Made by a program: the position numbers and the translations under genes. Under the pieces are notes generated by a model. The model searched no databases, was not told the origin of the DNA, and worked only from the letters and a program-made list of their open reading frames with translations. From Burkholderiales bacterium (GTDB lineage: Bacteria > Pseudomonadota > Gammaproteobacteria > Burkholderiales > SG8-39), in NCBI GenBank assembly GCA_023383795.1, contig JAHDYJ010000027.1, positions 1 through 37,890 on the forward strand: a stretch of DNA of 37,890 nucleotides. The letters are read 5' to 3'. The stretch's first letter is position 1. Each line of letters opens with the position of its first letter. This document shows positions 24,526-32,402 of this stretch, one piece after another.

Positions 24526-26148
24526 ATGAGTAGACTCGTTCCGACATGCGCCGTCCTGCTTCTCGGCAGCGCGCTCGCGGTGCCGCTCGGCGCCCAGGAA
24601 GCGCGCGAGGCGATCGGCGTCAAGCATCCCGTGCGGCTCGGGGACGAGACGGTCGTCTACATCCGCCGCGGGATCAAGGAGCTCACCCCGCAGGAGCGCG
24701 CCGAGGACCTGTCCCGGCGGATCACCCGGGTTGCCGAGGATCCGGCAGTGCCGGAGGTCAAAGTGGTCGTCGAGGAGACGCCGATCAGCAGCGATCTGCG
24801 CGTCGGCGACACCGTCCTCGTCTCGGTGTTCGACGAGGATGCGGGGGCGGTCGGCCTGCCACGGCACCAGACCGCCCTGATCGCCGCCGAGCGGATCGAG
24901 CAGGCGATCGCGCGCTACCGGCAGCAACGAACCCCCGGGGCGATGATCGCCGCCGCCGGGAAGGCGCTCGGCACCGTCGCCATAGTCGCGCTGTTCCTGT
25001 TCCTGTTCGAGCGCATCTACCGGCGGCTGCGAGCCCGCGTGCTGGGCGCATTGAAGGCGCGCCTGCAGCGGGTCGAGGACACGACCGCGAGCGCGTTTCG
25101 CGCGGACCAGCTGCGCTTTCCGCTGCTGATCTTCATGCGCCTGGTGCACGTCACGGTGTGGGTCGCCGCGCTCTACCTCGTCGTGAACCTGTCGTTGTCC
25201 TATTTCGCCCAGACCCGGAGCGTCGCCAGGCAGCTCGCCGACCTGATCCTCGGTCCGATCGGCCATCTCCTGTACAGCATGCTGCATGCCCTGCCCGGGC
25301 TGGTGGTCGTCCTGGTGATCGCCGTGACCGCGCGCTACCTCGTACGCACCGCGCGCTTCTTCTTCACGCAGGTCGAAAGCGGCCGCGTCCAGATCGGCGG
25401 CTTCTACCCGGAGTGGGCGCGCCCGACGCAGCGTCTGGTGACGGTGTTCGTTCTGATCACTGCAATCGTCATGGCCTATCCCTACATCCCGGGCTCGGGG
25501 TCGCCCGCGTTCCAGGGCATGGCGATCTTCCTCGGGCTGCTCGGCTCGCTCGGCGCCACGGGCGTCGTGGCCAACCTGATCAACGGGCTGCTGATCACGT
25601 ACATGCGCTCGTTCCGCCCCGGCGACCTGGTGAAGATCGGCGACACGACCGGCGTCGTCGCCGAGAGCTCGCTGCTCGTCACGCGGCTGCGCACGATGAA
25701 GAACATCGAGATCAGCGTGCCGAACTCGCTCGTCCTTTCCGGGCAGGTCGTGAACTACAGCATCTCGGGGCAGCCCACGCTCAGCACCACGGTCACGATC
25801 GGCTACGATACGCCGTGGCGGCAGGTGCATGCGATGCTGCTCGGCGCCGCGGAGCGCACCGCGCTCGTCGCGCGCGACCCGGCGCCGTTCGTGTTGCAGA
25901 CCGCGCTCGACGACTTCTACGTCCGGTACGAGCTCAACTTCAGCCTGGCCGACCTCGCGCGGATGCCGCTCGCGCTGTCGCAGCTCCACCAGAACATCCA
26001 GGACGCCTTCAACGAGCACGGCGTGCAGATCATGTCGCCGCACTTCGTCGCGAGTCCGGAGGCGCCGGCGGTGGTGCCGCCGGCGAAGTGGTACGCGCCG
26101 CCGGCACAGGCACCGGAGGATTCGCTGCCCGCGGCGCGCCCGGCCTGA
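24526..26148 (+). CDS. MscS-family mechanosensitive ion channel with periplasmic N-terminal domain
   Basis: The 540-aa protein starts with a signal peptide (1-23, ending LGAQ) and a periplasmic region to about 138. Membrane segments follow at about 140-162, 198-222, 254-275, 303-320 and 329-360; the last, with GLLGSLGATGVVANLINGLLI, is the pore-lining TM3 of MscS. The beta domain (FRPGDLVKIGDTTGVVAESSLLVTRLRTMKNIEISVPNSL) and the alpha/beta C-terminal domain complete the channel. It opens with membrane tension to release solutes on osmotic downshift. GGAG precedes the ATG at the usual distance. It follows the second dispersed repeat and seems to have its own transcript. Confidence 0.92.
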   Translation: MSRLVPTCAVLLLGSALAVPLGAQEAREAIGVKHPVRLGDETVVYIRRGIKELTPQERAEDLSRRITRVAEDPAVPEVKVVVEETPISSDLRVGDTVLVSVFDEDAGAVGLPRHQTALIAAERIEQAIARYRQQRTPGAMIAAAGKALGTVAIVALFLFLFERIYRRLRARVLGALKARLQRVEDTTASAFRADQLRFPLLIFMRLVHVTVWVAALYLVVNLSLSYFAQTRSVARQLADLILGPIGHLLYSMLHALPGLVVVLVIAVTARYLVRTARFFFTQVESGRVQIGGFYPEWARPTQRLVTVFVLITAIVMAYPYIPGSGSPAFQGMAIFLGLLGSLGATGVVANLINGLLITYMRSFRPGDLVKIGDTTGVVAESSLLVTRLRTMKNIEISVPNSLVLSGQVVNYSISGQPTLSTTVTIGYDTPWRQVHAMLLGAAERTALVARDPAPFVLQTALDDFYVRYELNFSLADLARMPLALSQLHQNIQDAFNEHGVQIMSPHFVASPEAPAVVPPAKWYAPPAQAPEDSLPAARPA

Positions 26149-26170
26149 CGCCGCGGAGGCGGGGGACGGA

Positions 26171-26392
26171 TCACTCGATGCCGCGGCGGAACGCGCCCAG
26201 CGTCCACTCGCCGGTCTGCGTGTCGTGGCGCAGAATGTATGTGTCGCCGTCGCTCGCGGCGACCTTGAAGTAGCGGTGCTCGGGCGCGAGCCAGCGGTCC
26301 TGGATCGCCGCGACTTCCAGCCGCCGCTCGCCGAGCGTGAATGCCCGCGGCTCTTCCTCGCCCCGGTAGCCGGCGTAGCACTCGACGGTGAC
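26171..26392 (-). CDS. About 73-aa beta-rich conserved-looking protein; start codon not found
   Basis: The minus strand has an open frame reading VTVECYAGYRGEEEPRAF, then LEVAAIQDRWLAPEHRYFKV and DGDTYILRHDTQTGEWTLG before a TGA at 26171. The pattern is that of a small all-beta protein and I believe similar short proteins occur in other bacteria, but no function is known. No ATG, GTG or TTG lies in frame between an upstream TAA (about 26443) and the first conserved residues; only CTG at 26405-26407 is available. The frame runs straight into the repeat arm at 26400-26410, so the true start may have been removed by that repeat. Coordinates give the part that looks coding. It may be a broken gene. 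Confidence 0.5.
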   Translation of the reverse strand, partial: VTVECYAGYRGEEEPRAFTLGERRLEVAAIQDRWLAPEHRYFKVAASDGDTYILRHDTQTGEWTLGAFRRGIE

Positions 26393-26399
26393 AGGAAAG

Positions 26400-26509
26400 G
26401 CGGACAGTGGGCAGCCGGCGGTGAAAAGGAGGCCGCGGACAGTTTACCCTCTCCAGTTTCTCGAGACCGGCCGCGGCCCACCGGCCACTGCCCGCCGTCC
26501 ACTGTCCGC
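26400..26509. repeat. GGCAGTGG-type inverted repeat between divergent genes
   Basis: GCGGACAGTGG (26400-26410) and CCACTGTCCGC (26499-26509) are perfect inverted arms. Each is followed inward by GCAG/CTGC copies (GGGCAG and CTGCCC), and GGCCGCGGAC and GGCCGCGGCC occur inside. The block fills the space between the 5' ends of the small beta-rich gene and the RNase Z-like gene, where promoters would be expected. The units are like those at 34514-34589. Confidence 0.65.
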
Positions 26510-26519
26510 TGAAGTCCCC

Positions 26520-27551
26520 GTGCGTCCCATCTTCTCCCCCGAGCTCGTGAACGGCCCGTTCGGCGACCCCGGGCTCCTGCTCGACTTCAAGTTCGAGCGC
26601 CGCGCGCTGCTCCTCGACCTCGGCGATCTCGCGGCACTGCCGCCGAAGAAGCTCCTGCGCGTGTCGGACGTGTTCGTCTCGCACACGCACATGGACCACT
26701 TCTACGGCTTCGACCGGCTGCTGCGCGTGTGCGTCGGCCGCGAGACGGGCGTGCGGCTCTACGGGCCGCCCGGCTTCGTCGACCAGGTCGAACACAAGCT
26801 CGCCGCGTACACGTGGAACCTGGTCGAGAACTACCCGGTCGATTTCGCCCTCACCGTGCACGAGGTCGCCCCCGACTGGTCGATGCGCGCCGCGCGCTTC
26901 CGCTGCCACCGCCGGTTCCGGCGCGAGCCGGCCGCTGCGCCGGTCCTGCCGCCGGGCGTCCTGCTCGACGACCCGGCGTTCACGGTGCGCACCGAGTTCC
27001 TCGATCACAAGACCGCGTGCCTCGCCTTCGGGGTCGAGGAGAAGACGCACGTCAACGTGTGGAAGAACCGCCTGGCGGAGCTCGGCCTGCCGACCGGTCC
27101 CTGGCTCAAGACGCTGAAGGACGCGGTGTTCGCCGGCGCCCCCGACGATACGCCGATCCGGGCCTGGTGGCGCGATCGCGACGGTCCGCACGAGCGCACG
27201 TTCCCGCTCGGGGAGCTCAAGGCAAAGGTGCTCGAGCTCGTGCCCGGCGAGAAGATCGCCTACGTCACCGACGTCGTGTACCACGAGGAGAACGCGCGGA
27301 GGATCGCCGCGCTCGCCGCCGACGCCGACCAGCTCTTCATCGAGTCGGTGTTCCTGGACGCCGACGCGGACCATGCGGCGCGCAAGTTCCATCTCACCGC
27401 GCGGCAGGCCGGCACGATCGCGCGCGCCGCGCGCGCCCGCCTCGTGATCCCGTTCCACTTCTCGCCCCGCTACACCGAGCGCGAGGCCGAGCTGCGCGAA
27501 GAGCTGGAAGCGGCGCGCGGCGGCGCTCAGCGCGCCTGGACGAACGGGTAG
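26520..27551 (+). CDS. RNase Z-like metallo-beta-lactamase-fold ribonuclease
   Basis: The 343-aa protein has a metallo-beta-lactamase fold with the zinc signature SHTHMDH (His55, His57, Asp59, His60) and later VTDVVYHEEN and VIPFHFSPRY, where further metal-binding Asp and His occur. The layout and the FYGFDRLLRV segment point to the RNase Z/ElaC group, which cleaves tRNA precursors after the discriminator base and leaves a 3'-OH. The start is GTG at 26520, just after the GGCAGTGG-type repeat; the longer in-frame extension upstream runs through that repeat and has no family character. Its 3' end overlaps the THUMP gene on the other strand by 25 bp. A related MBL hydrolase role cannot be excluded. 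Confidence 0.8.
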   Translation: MRPIFSPELVNGPFGDPGLLLDFKFERRALLLDLGDLAALPPKKLLRVSDVFVSHTHMDHFYGFDRLLRVCVGRETGVRLYGPPGFVDQVEHKLAAYTWNLVENYPVDFALTVHEVAPDWSMRAARFRCHRRFRREPAAAPVLPPGVLLDDPAFTVRTEFLDHKTACLAFGVEEKTHVNVWKNRLAELGLPTGPWLKTLKDAVFAGAPDDTPIRAWWRDRDGPHERTFPLGELKAKVLELVPGEKIAYVTDVVYHEENARRIAALAADADQLFIESVFLDADADHAARKFHLTARQAGTIARAARARLVIPFHFSPRYTEREAELREELEAARGGAQRAWTNG

Positions 27552-28069
27552 CGGCTGCGCAGCTCGCGCGTGACGAGGCCGACGCCGCAGTCGGTGCCGA
27601 TCGTCTCGACCACCAGCAGGAAATCGGGGTCCTCCAGCGAGACGCCGAGCGTCTTGCCCGCAGCCTGCGCCAGATCGAACACGTGCCCGGCCACCGCGCG
27701 CTCGACGTCCGGGCTGTTGATTCTCCCTGCGAGGCCGCGGCGCTCGACCCGCACGCAGAGCGTCCCGTCCGCGAGGCGTGCCGCCAGCGGAACCACCGCG
27801 GCTTTGAGGGATTCCGTCAGCGTCTCGGGAGCGAACGTGAAGGCGACGTCGATCGGGATCACCCGCGCGATCGCCCGCCCCCACGGCCTGCCTTCGGCGG
27901 CGGCCGCCCGCACGCCCTCGAGCAGGGCGCCGACGTCGTCCACCGTGCCGATGCACACGTCCTTGAATCCCGCGCGGCGGAACCTGCCGAAGCGATGCAG
28001 CGCGTCCAGGACGCGTCGCTCGTTCTGCGGCCCGGGCGTCACGGTGACGATAACGTTCCAGTCGCTCAC
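27527..28069 (-). CDS. THUMP-domain RNA-binding protein
   Basis: The 180-aa protein is almost entirely a THUMP domain, the RNA-binding module of many tRNA-modifying enzymes. WNVIVTVTPG at the start, then RAIARVIPIDVAFTF, LADGTLCVRVERRGLAGRINSPDVERAVAGHV and GVSLEDPDFLLVVETIGTDCGVGLVTREL match the THUMP fold as in Tan1, the partner for tRNA cytidine acetylation. No catalytic domain is attached, so it may be an adaptor that brings tRNA to another enzyme. The start is a GTG at 28069, only 13 nt from the transcription start predicted for the FNR-type box at 28117. It is transcribed away from the second HPF gene. Confidence 0.82.
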   Translation of the reverse strand: MSDWNVIVTVTPGPQNERRVLDALHRFGRFRRAGFKDVCIGTVDDVGALLEGVRAAAAEGRPWGRAIARVIPIDVAFTFAPETLTESLKAAVVPLAARLADGTLCVRVERRGLAGRINSPDVERAVAGHVFDLAQAAGKTLGVSLEDPDFLLVVETIGTDCGVGLVTRELRSRYPFVQAR

Positions 28070-28116
28070 GCCGGCTCGTTCCCGTCGCCAGGATGACCCG
28101 CTGCCGGCGCAGGGAA

Positions 28117-28130
28117 TTGATCGAGGTCAA
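28117..28130. promoter_or_regulatory. FNR/DNR-type box between THUMP and HPF2 genes
   Basis: TTGATCGAGGTCAA, centre 28123.5, with one classical TTGAT half. Leftward, CATCCT (28095-28090, minus strand) is 28.5 bp from the centre. Rightward, TAGCTT (28152-28157) is also 28.5 bp away. Both flanking genes can use it. Confidence 0.78.
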
Positions 28131-28207
28131 GCCGGGGGCCGGGTGCCGCGATAGCTTGAGCGCATACGGCAGCCATGATGAACCGACGGACAGAGGCCCC
28201 CTCGACC

Positions 28208-28540
28208 ATGCAAGTTCCGCTTCAGATCACGTTCCGCCACATGCAGCAGTCGGCGCCGCTCGAGACGGCAATCCGCGAGTCCGCGGCGAAGCTCGAGGCG
28301 CTGGAGGCGAACATCACGAGCTGCCGCGTGGTCGTGGAGGAGCGCGCGCGCCACCAGGCGAGCGGCCGCGAGATCAACGTCCGGGTCGACCTGCGGGTGC
28401 CGGGGCGCGAGCTGGTCGCCAATCGCGCCCATCACGAGGACGCGTACGTCGCCGTGCGCGAAGCCTTCGACGACGCGCGCCGCCGCCTGGAAGAGGAGTT
28501 GCGCATCCAGCGGGGCGACGTGAAATCGCGCCGCGGCTGA
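28208..28540 (+). CDS. HPF/RaiA ribosome hibernation factor, short form
   Basis: The 110-aa protein is a single HPF/RaiA domain, closely similar to the first half of the HPF-CSD protein at 7498: MQVPLQITF against [31 protein letters not shown] against [22 protein letters not shown], and HHEDAYVAVREAFDDARRRLEEE against the matching helix. It should bind the decoding channel of idle ribosomes. It has no C-terminal OB or dimerisation domain. The ATG at 28208 is set by this alignment; an in-frame ATG at 28175 is possible but adds a non-conserved start. The FNR-type box at 28117 lies upstream. The gene ends 7 bp before a convergent hydrolase-fold gene. Confidence 0.88.
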   Translation: MQVPLQITFRHMQQSAPLETAIRESAAKLEALEANITSCRVVVEERARHQASGREINVRVDLRVPGRELVANRAHHEDAYVAVREAFDDARRRLEEELRIQRGDVKSRRG

Positions 28541-28547
28541 GGCTTCG

Positions 28548-29210
28548 TCACCCGGCGGCGCGCGATCCGCCGCTCGGGGCGCCGAGATGGCGCGTGAACC
28601 ATTCCGCCGCCCGGGACGCGACCTGGCCGAGCGTGCCGGATTCCTCGAAGCGCGAGGTCGCCCCCGGCACCACGAAGAGCGCCGTCTCGCAGCGCAGGAT
28701 GTCGAGCGCGCGCTCGTGGGCCGGCAGCGCCGCCTGGTCGTCGCCGCCGACGACGAGCAGCGTCGGCGCCTTGACGAGCGCGAGCGCCTTGCGTCCGGCG
28801 AGATCGGGGCGTCCGCCGCACGAGACGACCGCGCCGATCTCCGCGCGCAGCGCGGCGGCGACCTGCAGCGCAGCGGCGGCGCCGGTGCCGGTGCCGAGCA
28901 GGCCGGTCGCCCGCCCGGCGGCGTCAGGCAGGGCCTCGACCCGCTTCACCGCGGCGGCGAGCCGCGTCGTCAAGAGCCCGATGTCGAAGCGGGTCGTGTA
29001 GGCGACGTCCTCGTCCGCGGTGAGCAGATCGAGCAGCAGCGTCCCGAGACCCGCGTCGCCGAGCGTTGCCGCAACCGCGGCGCTGCGCGGCGTGCGGCGG
29101 TCCGATCCGCTGCCGAGCGCGAGGACGACGATCCCGCGCGGCTGCGGCGGGGTCAGGAGGATCGCCTCGAGGCGGACCGAACCGGAGGGGATCTCGACGA
29201 TGCGCTGCAT
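28548..29210 (-). CDS. Alpha/beta-hydrolase fold protein (dienelactone hydrolase-like) lacking catalytic Ser and His
   Basis: The 220-aa protein has the dienelactone-hydrolase-like fold often fused to or next to phosphoribosyltransferases: ALGSGSDRRTPR near 31-42, LLLDLLTADED, LLVVGGDDQA. The nucleophile elbow should read G-x-S-x-G but reads GTGTG (106-110), with Gly108 in place of Ser. The C-terminal family motif GATHxFEE reads GATSRFEE, with Ser185 in place of His. Only the acid (Asp157 or Asp158) remains, so classical hydrolysis is not expected. It is the last gene of a run with two phosphoribosyltransferases and KefB on the minus strand. A binding or regulatory role is possible. Confidence 0.8.
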   Translation of the reverse strand: MQRIVEIPSGSVRLEAILLTPPQPRGIVVLALGSGSDRRTPRSAAVAATLGDAGLGTLLLDLLTADEDVAYTTRFDIGLLTTRLAAAVKRVEALPDAAGRATGLLGTGTGAAAALQVAAALRAEIGAVVSCGGRPDLAGRKALALVKAPTLLVVGGDDQAALPAHERALDILRCETALFVVPGATSRFEESGTLGQVASRAAEWFTRHLGAPSGGSRAAG

Positions 29211-29230
29211 GCCCCTCCCCGCGGCCCGCG

Positions 29231-29860
29231 CTAGCGCGGCGTGGCTGCGAGCAGCCGCACCACCTCGCCATCCTCGATCTGCTCGAACGTGCGATAGAAC
29301 TGGCCGACCGCGAAGAACTGCTGCGGGGCCTCGAGGCAGACGACTTCGTCCGCGTACGGCCGCACGGTTTCCAGGCTCTCGGGCGCCGCGACCGGGACCG
29401 CGCAGACGAGCCGCGCAGGGGCGCGCGCGCGAACCGCGTGCAGGGCCGCGATCATCGTCGCGCCCGTCGCGAGCCCGTCATCGACGACGATCGCGACGCG
29501 ACCGGCGGGGTCGATCGGCGGCCGCGCGGGCGTGTACTCGCCGCGCCGCCGGCGCAGGGTGGCGAGCTGGGTCTGCTTCTCGCGCTCCAGGTATGCCGCG
29601 TCGGCGCCCGCGCTCGCCGCATGCGCGGCGATGTACGCCCAGCCGGTCTCGTCGATCGCGCCCACCGCGAACTCCGGGGAGCCCGGCGCGCGCAGCTTGC
29701 GCACCAGCACGACGTCGAGCTCGCCGCCGAGGGCGTCCGCGATCGACCGGCCCATCGGGACGGCGCCGCGCGGGATCGCAAGGACCAGCGGGTTCTTCCC
29801 CCGGTAGTGCCCGAGCGCCTTGGCGAGGCGGCGGGCGGCGTCGAAGCGGTCTTCGAACAT
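29231..29860 (-). CDS. Phosphoribosyltransferase-family protein
   Basis: The 209-aa protein is a type I phosphoribosyltransferase. The PRPP-binding loop is VAIVVDDGLATGATMIAAL, and LVLAIPRGAVPMGRSIADALG near the start is the typical first strand and loop. Proteins of this group, common in low-oxygen loci, are often fused to the hydrolase fold that is encoded just downstream here as a separate gene. The substrate base is unknown. The ATG at 29860 overlaps the stop of the preceding PyrR-like gene (shared base, TGATG), so they are coupled. An in-frame extension upstream overlaps that gene and is not needed. Confidence 0.87.
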   Translation of the reverse strand: MFEDRFDAARRLAKALGHYRGKNPLVLAIPRGAVPMGRSIADALGGELDVVLVRKLRAPGSPEFAVGAIDETGWAYIAAHAASAGADAAYLEREKQTQLATLRRRRGEYTPARPPIDPAGRVAIVVDDGLATGATMIAALHAVRARAPARLVCAVPVAAPESLETVRPYADEVVCLEAPQQFFAVGQFYRTFEQIEDGEVVRLLAATPR

Positions 29861-30426
29861 CAGCGGTCCGGTTGCAGCAGCTCGATCCTGAGCTCGGGCT
29901 CGTAGGGCGGCACGTGGCACTCGATGATATCGCCGGGCGCGACGTCCAGCCGGACGCCGGAGATGTCGGTGCGCACCGGCAGCCGCGCCACGTCCCGGTC
30001 GACCAGCACCACCGTGCGCATCTCGGCCGGCTGCTTGTCGGCCAGGTAGTCCACCGCGCGCAGCATCGAGTGTCCCTGGTACATCACGTCGTCCACGATG
30101 ACGACCGTCTTGCCGCGCAGATCGAGCCCGGCGTGCGACGGATCCTCGACGAGCTGCGTTTCCGGATGCAGCAGCGTGAGATCGTCCGCGTAGCGCTTGA
30201 TCGCGAGCTCGACGAGCGGCAGGCGCGGAAACCCGAACCCCGCGGCGAGCCGCGCGCGCAGCATCTCGGCGAGCGGCACGCCGCGGCGGCGGATCCCGAC
30301 CAGGACGACCGCGTGCCGCGCGGTGAGCAGGCCCGCGGCCTGGCGCGCCATGTCGTCGAGCTTCGTCTCGAGCTGCCGCCGGTCGTAGAGGCAGGTGCGG
30401 GGGCCCGGCGGGCGCGATGCGGTCAT
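29860..30426 (-). CDS. PyrR-like phosphoribosyltransferase
   Basis: The 188-aa protein resembles PyrR, the bifunctional pyrimidine regulator/uracil phosphoribosyltransferase. The PRPP loop is TVVIVDDVMYQGHSMLRAVDYL, and VLVGIRRRGVPLAEML and DISGVRLDVAPGDIIEC match the family. In many proteobacteria PyrR sits with pyrimidine genes; here no pyr gene is near, and it is coupled to another phosphoribosyltransferase (TGATG overlap). GGAGGAG precedes the ATG at 30426; a longer frame to 30453 lacks a ribosome site. It starts 29 bp after kefB-like gene ends, so it is probably in the same transcript. Confidence 0.85.
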   Translation of the reverse strand: MTASRPPGPRTCLYDRRQLETKLDDMARQAAGLLTARHAVVLVGIRRRGVPLAEMLRARLAAGFGFPRLPLVELAIKRYADDLTLLHPETQLVEDPSHAGLDLRGKTVVIVDDVMYQGHSMLRAVDYLADKQPAEMRTVVLVDRDVARLPVRTDISGVRLDVAPGDIIECHVPPYEPELRIELLQPDR

Positions 30427-30454
30427 GGTCTCCTCCTGGAGGCGGGCTCGCACG

Positions 30455-32236
30455 TCATTCGCTCACCTGCCGGACGCGGCGCGGCGAGCTCTCGGGCTCC
30501 AGCTCGAGCTTGGCGAGTTCGAACTCGCGCTGCTGGGCGATCGACTGCGCGACCGCCTCGGCGGGCTCGCCGGCCGCCTCGAGCACGCGGGCGGCGAGCT
30601 GCAGGCTCGCTTCGACCGTTTCGGGCACGACCTCGGTGGCGCCGCATTCGAGCAGGCGGCGGGCGTGCGCCGAGTCGCGCGCCCGCGCGACCACCAGCAG
30701 GTGCGGCCAGCGGCTGCGCACGGCGCGCACCGTGTGCTGGGCCGACAGCGGGCTGTCGGTCGTCACGACCACGGCGCGCGCGCGCTCGGCGTGCATCCGC
30801 CGCAGGATCTCGATCCGGCCCGCGTCGCCGTAGAAGACCGGGAGCCCCCCGGCACGGTGCTGCGCAACGTTCGCCGGGTCCACGTCGAGCGCCACGTAGG
30901 GCTGGTTGCACGAGTCGAACACGCGCGCGAGCATCTGCCCGACGCGGCCGAATCCGGCGATGATCACGTGATCCGCGATGCCGCGCGGGGGCAGAAGATC
31001 GCGCTGCGCTGCGCGCCCGGCGTGGCGGCGCTCGAGCGCGAGCCCGGCCCGGCGCGCGAACCCGGCGGCCACCGGCGTCGCGATCATGCCGAGGGCGGTG
31101 ACGATCAGCATGAACTGCGCGGTGTCGCGCGGCAGGAGGCCGCTCGCGGACGCGAGCACGAACACGACGAAGGCGAACTCGCCGCCTTGGCCGAGCAGCA
31201 GACCGGCCTCGACGGCGACGTGGCGCGGCAGCCCGAACGCCCAGGCGAGCCCCGCGATGATGGGCGCCTTCACCGCGAAAAGGCCGACCACCGAGGCGAG
31301 CAGCCAGAACGGCCCCGCGGCCACGATGCGCAGGTCGGTGCCCATGCCCACCGACATGAAGAACAGACCGAGCAGCAGCCCCTTGAACGGCTCGATGTCG
31401 ACCTCGACCTCGTGCCGGTACTCGGTCTCGGCAAGCAGCAGCCCGGCGAGGAACGCGCCGAGCGCCATCGACAGGCCGGCCCATTCGGTGATCGCGGCCG
31501 CGCCGAGCACCGTGAGCAGCGTCACCGCCATGAAGAGCTCCGGGCTGCGCGTCGCGCCGGCGAGCCGCAGCAACGGGCGCAGCAGCAGGCGGCCCATGAC
31601 GAAGATGCCGGCGATCGCCGCGAGCGCGGTGGCGAACGCGAGCCCGAGCGCGATCGGGAGATCGTCGGCGGCGCGGGCGGCGAGCAGTCCGATCAGCACC
31701 AGGATCGGCACCACCGCGAGGTCCTGCAGGAGCAGGATGGCAAAGCTCGTGCGGCCGAGCGGGCTCGCGACCGCCCGCCGCTCCACGAGCAGCTGCATCA
31801 CGACTGCGGTCGACGAGAGCGCGAAGCCGAGCCCGAGAATCAGGGCCGCGGCGGGCGGATTGCCGAAGCCCCAGGCGATCAGGCCGATGACGGTCGCGGT
31901 GATGGCGACCTGCAGCGTGCCCAGCCCGAAGACCAGGCGCCGGAGCGCCCACAGCCGGTCGGGCGAGAGCTCGAGCCCGATCATGAACAGCAGGAAGACG
32001 ATCCCGAGCTCGGCGAGCGGCCGGACGCCGGCGAGATCGTCGATCACCGCGTAGCGCAGGAGCCCGATGTCGTCGGCGAACAGGCCCAGCCCATAGGGCC
32101 CGATCAGCGCGCCGAGCACGAGAAACCCGAGCACCGGGCTCACGCGCAGCCGCGAGAAGAACGGCACGATGATGCCCGCCGCCGCGAGGAACACGATCAC
32201 CTCGCGCAGGTGGGGAACCGTCTGATGTGCCTGCAT
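30455..32236 (-). CDS. KefB/CPA2-type monovalent cation:proton antiporter with RCK (TrkA-N) domain
   Basis: The 593-aa protein has an N-terminal CPA2 antiporter domain of about 12 membrane helices (residues about 10-390; GLELSPDRLW, ALSSTAVVMQLLVERR and LLGQGGEFAFVVFV are family motifs) and a C-terminal TrkA-N/RCK domain starting HVIIAGFGRVGQML (Rossmann, NAD-binding), followed by an acidic-rich tail. Such proteins exchange K+ or Na+ for protons and are gated by glutathione adducts or nucleotides. The ATG at 32236 starts just before the first helix. A weak FNR-type box (32315) with TACGGT (32292-32287, minus) as -10 lies upstream. It heads a run with PyrR-like, phosphoribosyltransferase and hydrolase-fold genes. 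Confidence 0.9.
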   Translation of the reverse strand: MQAHQTVPHLREVIVFLAAAGIIVPFFSRLRVSPVLGFLVLGALIGPYGLGLFADDIGLLRYAVIDDLAGVRPLAELGIVFLLFMIGLELSPDRLWALRRLVFGLGTLQVAITATVIGLIAWGFGNPPAAALILGLGFALSSTAVVMQLLVERRAVASPLGRTSFAILLLQDLAVVPILVLIGLLAARAADDLPIALGLAFATALAAIAGIFVMGRLLLRPLLRLAGATRSPELFMAVTLLTVLGAAAITEWAGLSMALGAFLAGLLLAETEYRHEVEVDIEPFKGLLLGLFFMSVGMGTDLRIVAAGPFWLLASVVGLFAVKAPIIAGLAWAFGLPRHVAVEAGLLLGQGGEFAFVVFVLASASGLLPRDTAQFMLIVTALGMIATPVAAGFARRAGLALERRHAGRAAQRDLLPPRGIADHVIIAGFGRVGQMLARVFDSCNQPYVALDVDPANVAQHRAGGLPVFYGDAGRIEILRRMHAERARAVVVTTDSPLSAQHTVRAVRSRWPHLLVVARARDSAHARRLLECGATEVVPETVEASLQLAARVLEAAGEPAEAVAQSIAQQREFELAKLELEPESSPRRVRQVSE

Positions 32237-32314
32237 CGCCTGCGGATCGTAACGGGAACCGCCGGCACGCGCGCCGGCCGGCTCGGACCGTAGCCGGCGC
32301 GGGCCGCCGCGGCG

Positions 32315-32328
32315 TTGCGCCAGATCAA
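32315..32328. promoter_or_regulatory. Weak FNR/DNR-type box between kefB-like and PPi-PFK genes
   Basis: TTGCGCCAGATCAA has one good half (ATCAA) and one poor half (TTGCG). Leftward, TACGGT on the minus strand is 29.5 bp from the centre and is the same hexamer used at the PfpI promoter. Rightward, the best -10 (CATAAT, 32357-32362) is 35.5 bp away, so activation of the PFK gene by the class II geometry is doubtful. Confidence 0.45.
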
Positions 32329-32402
32329 AAGCTCGCTCGCCGCTGCGCGCTCGGGCCATAATTCCGACCGAACGGTTCGAGACCGGACCATCGAGGATAC
32401 CA

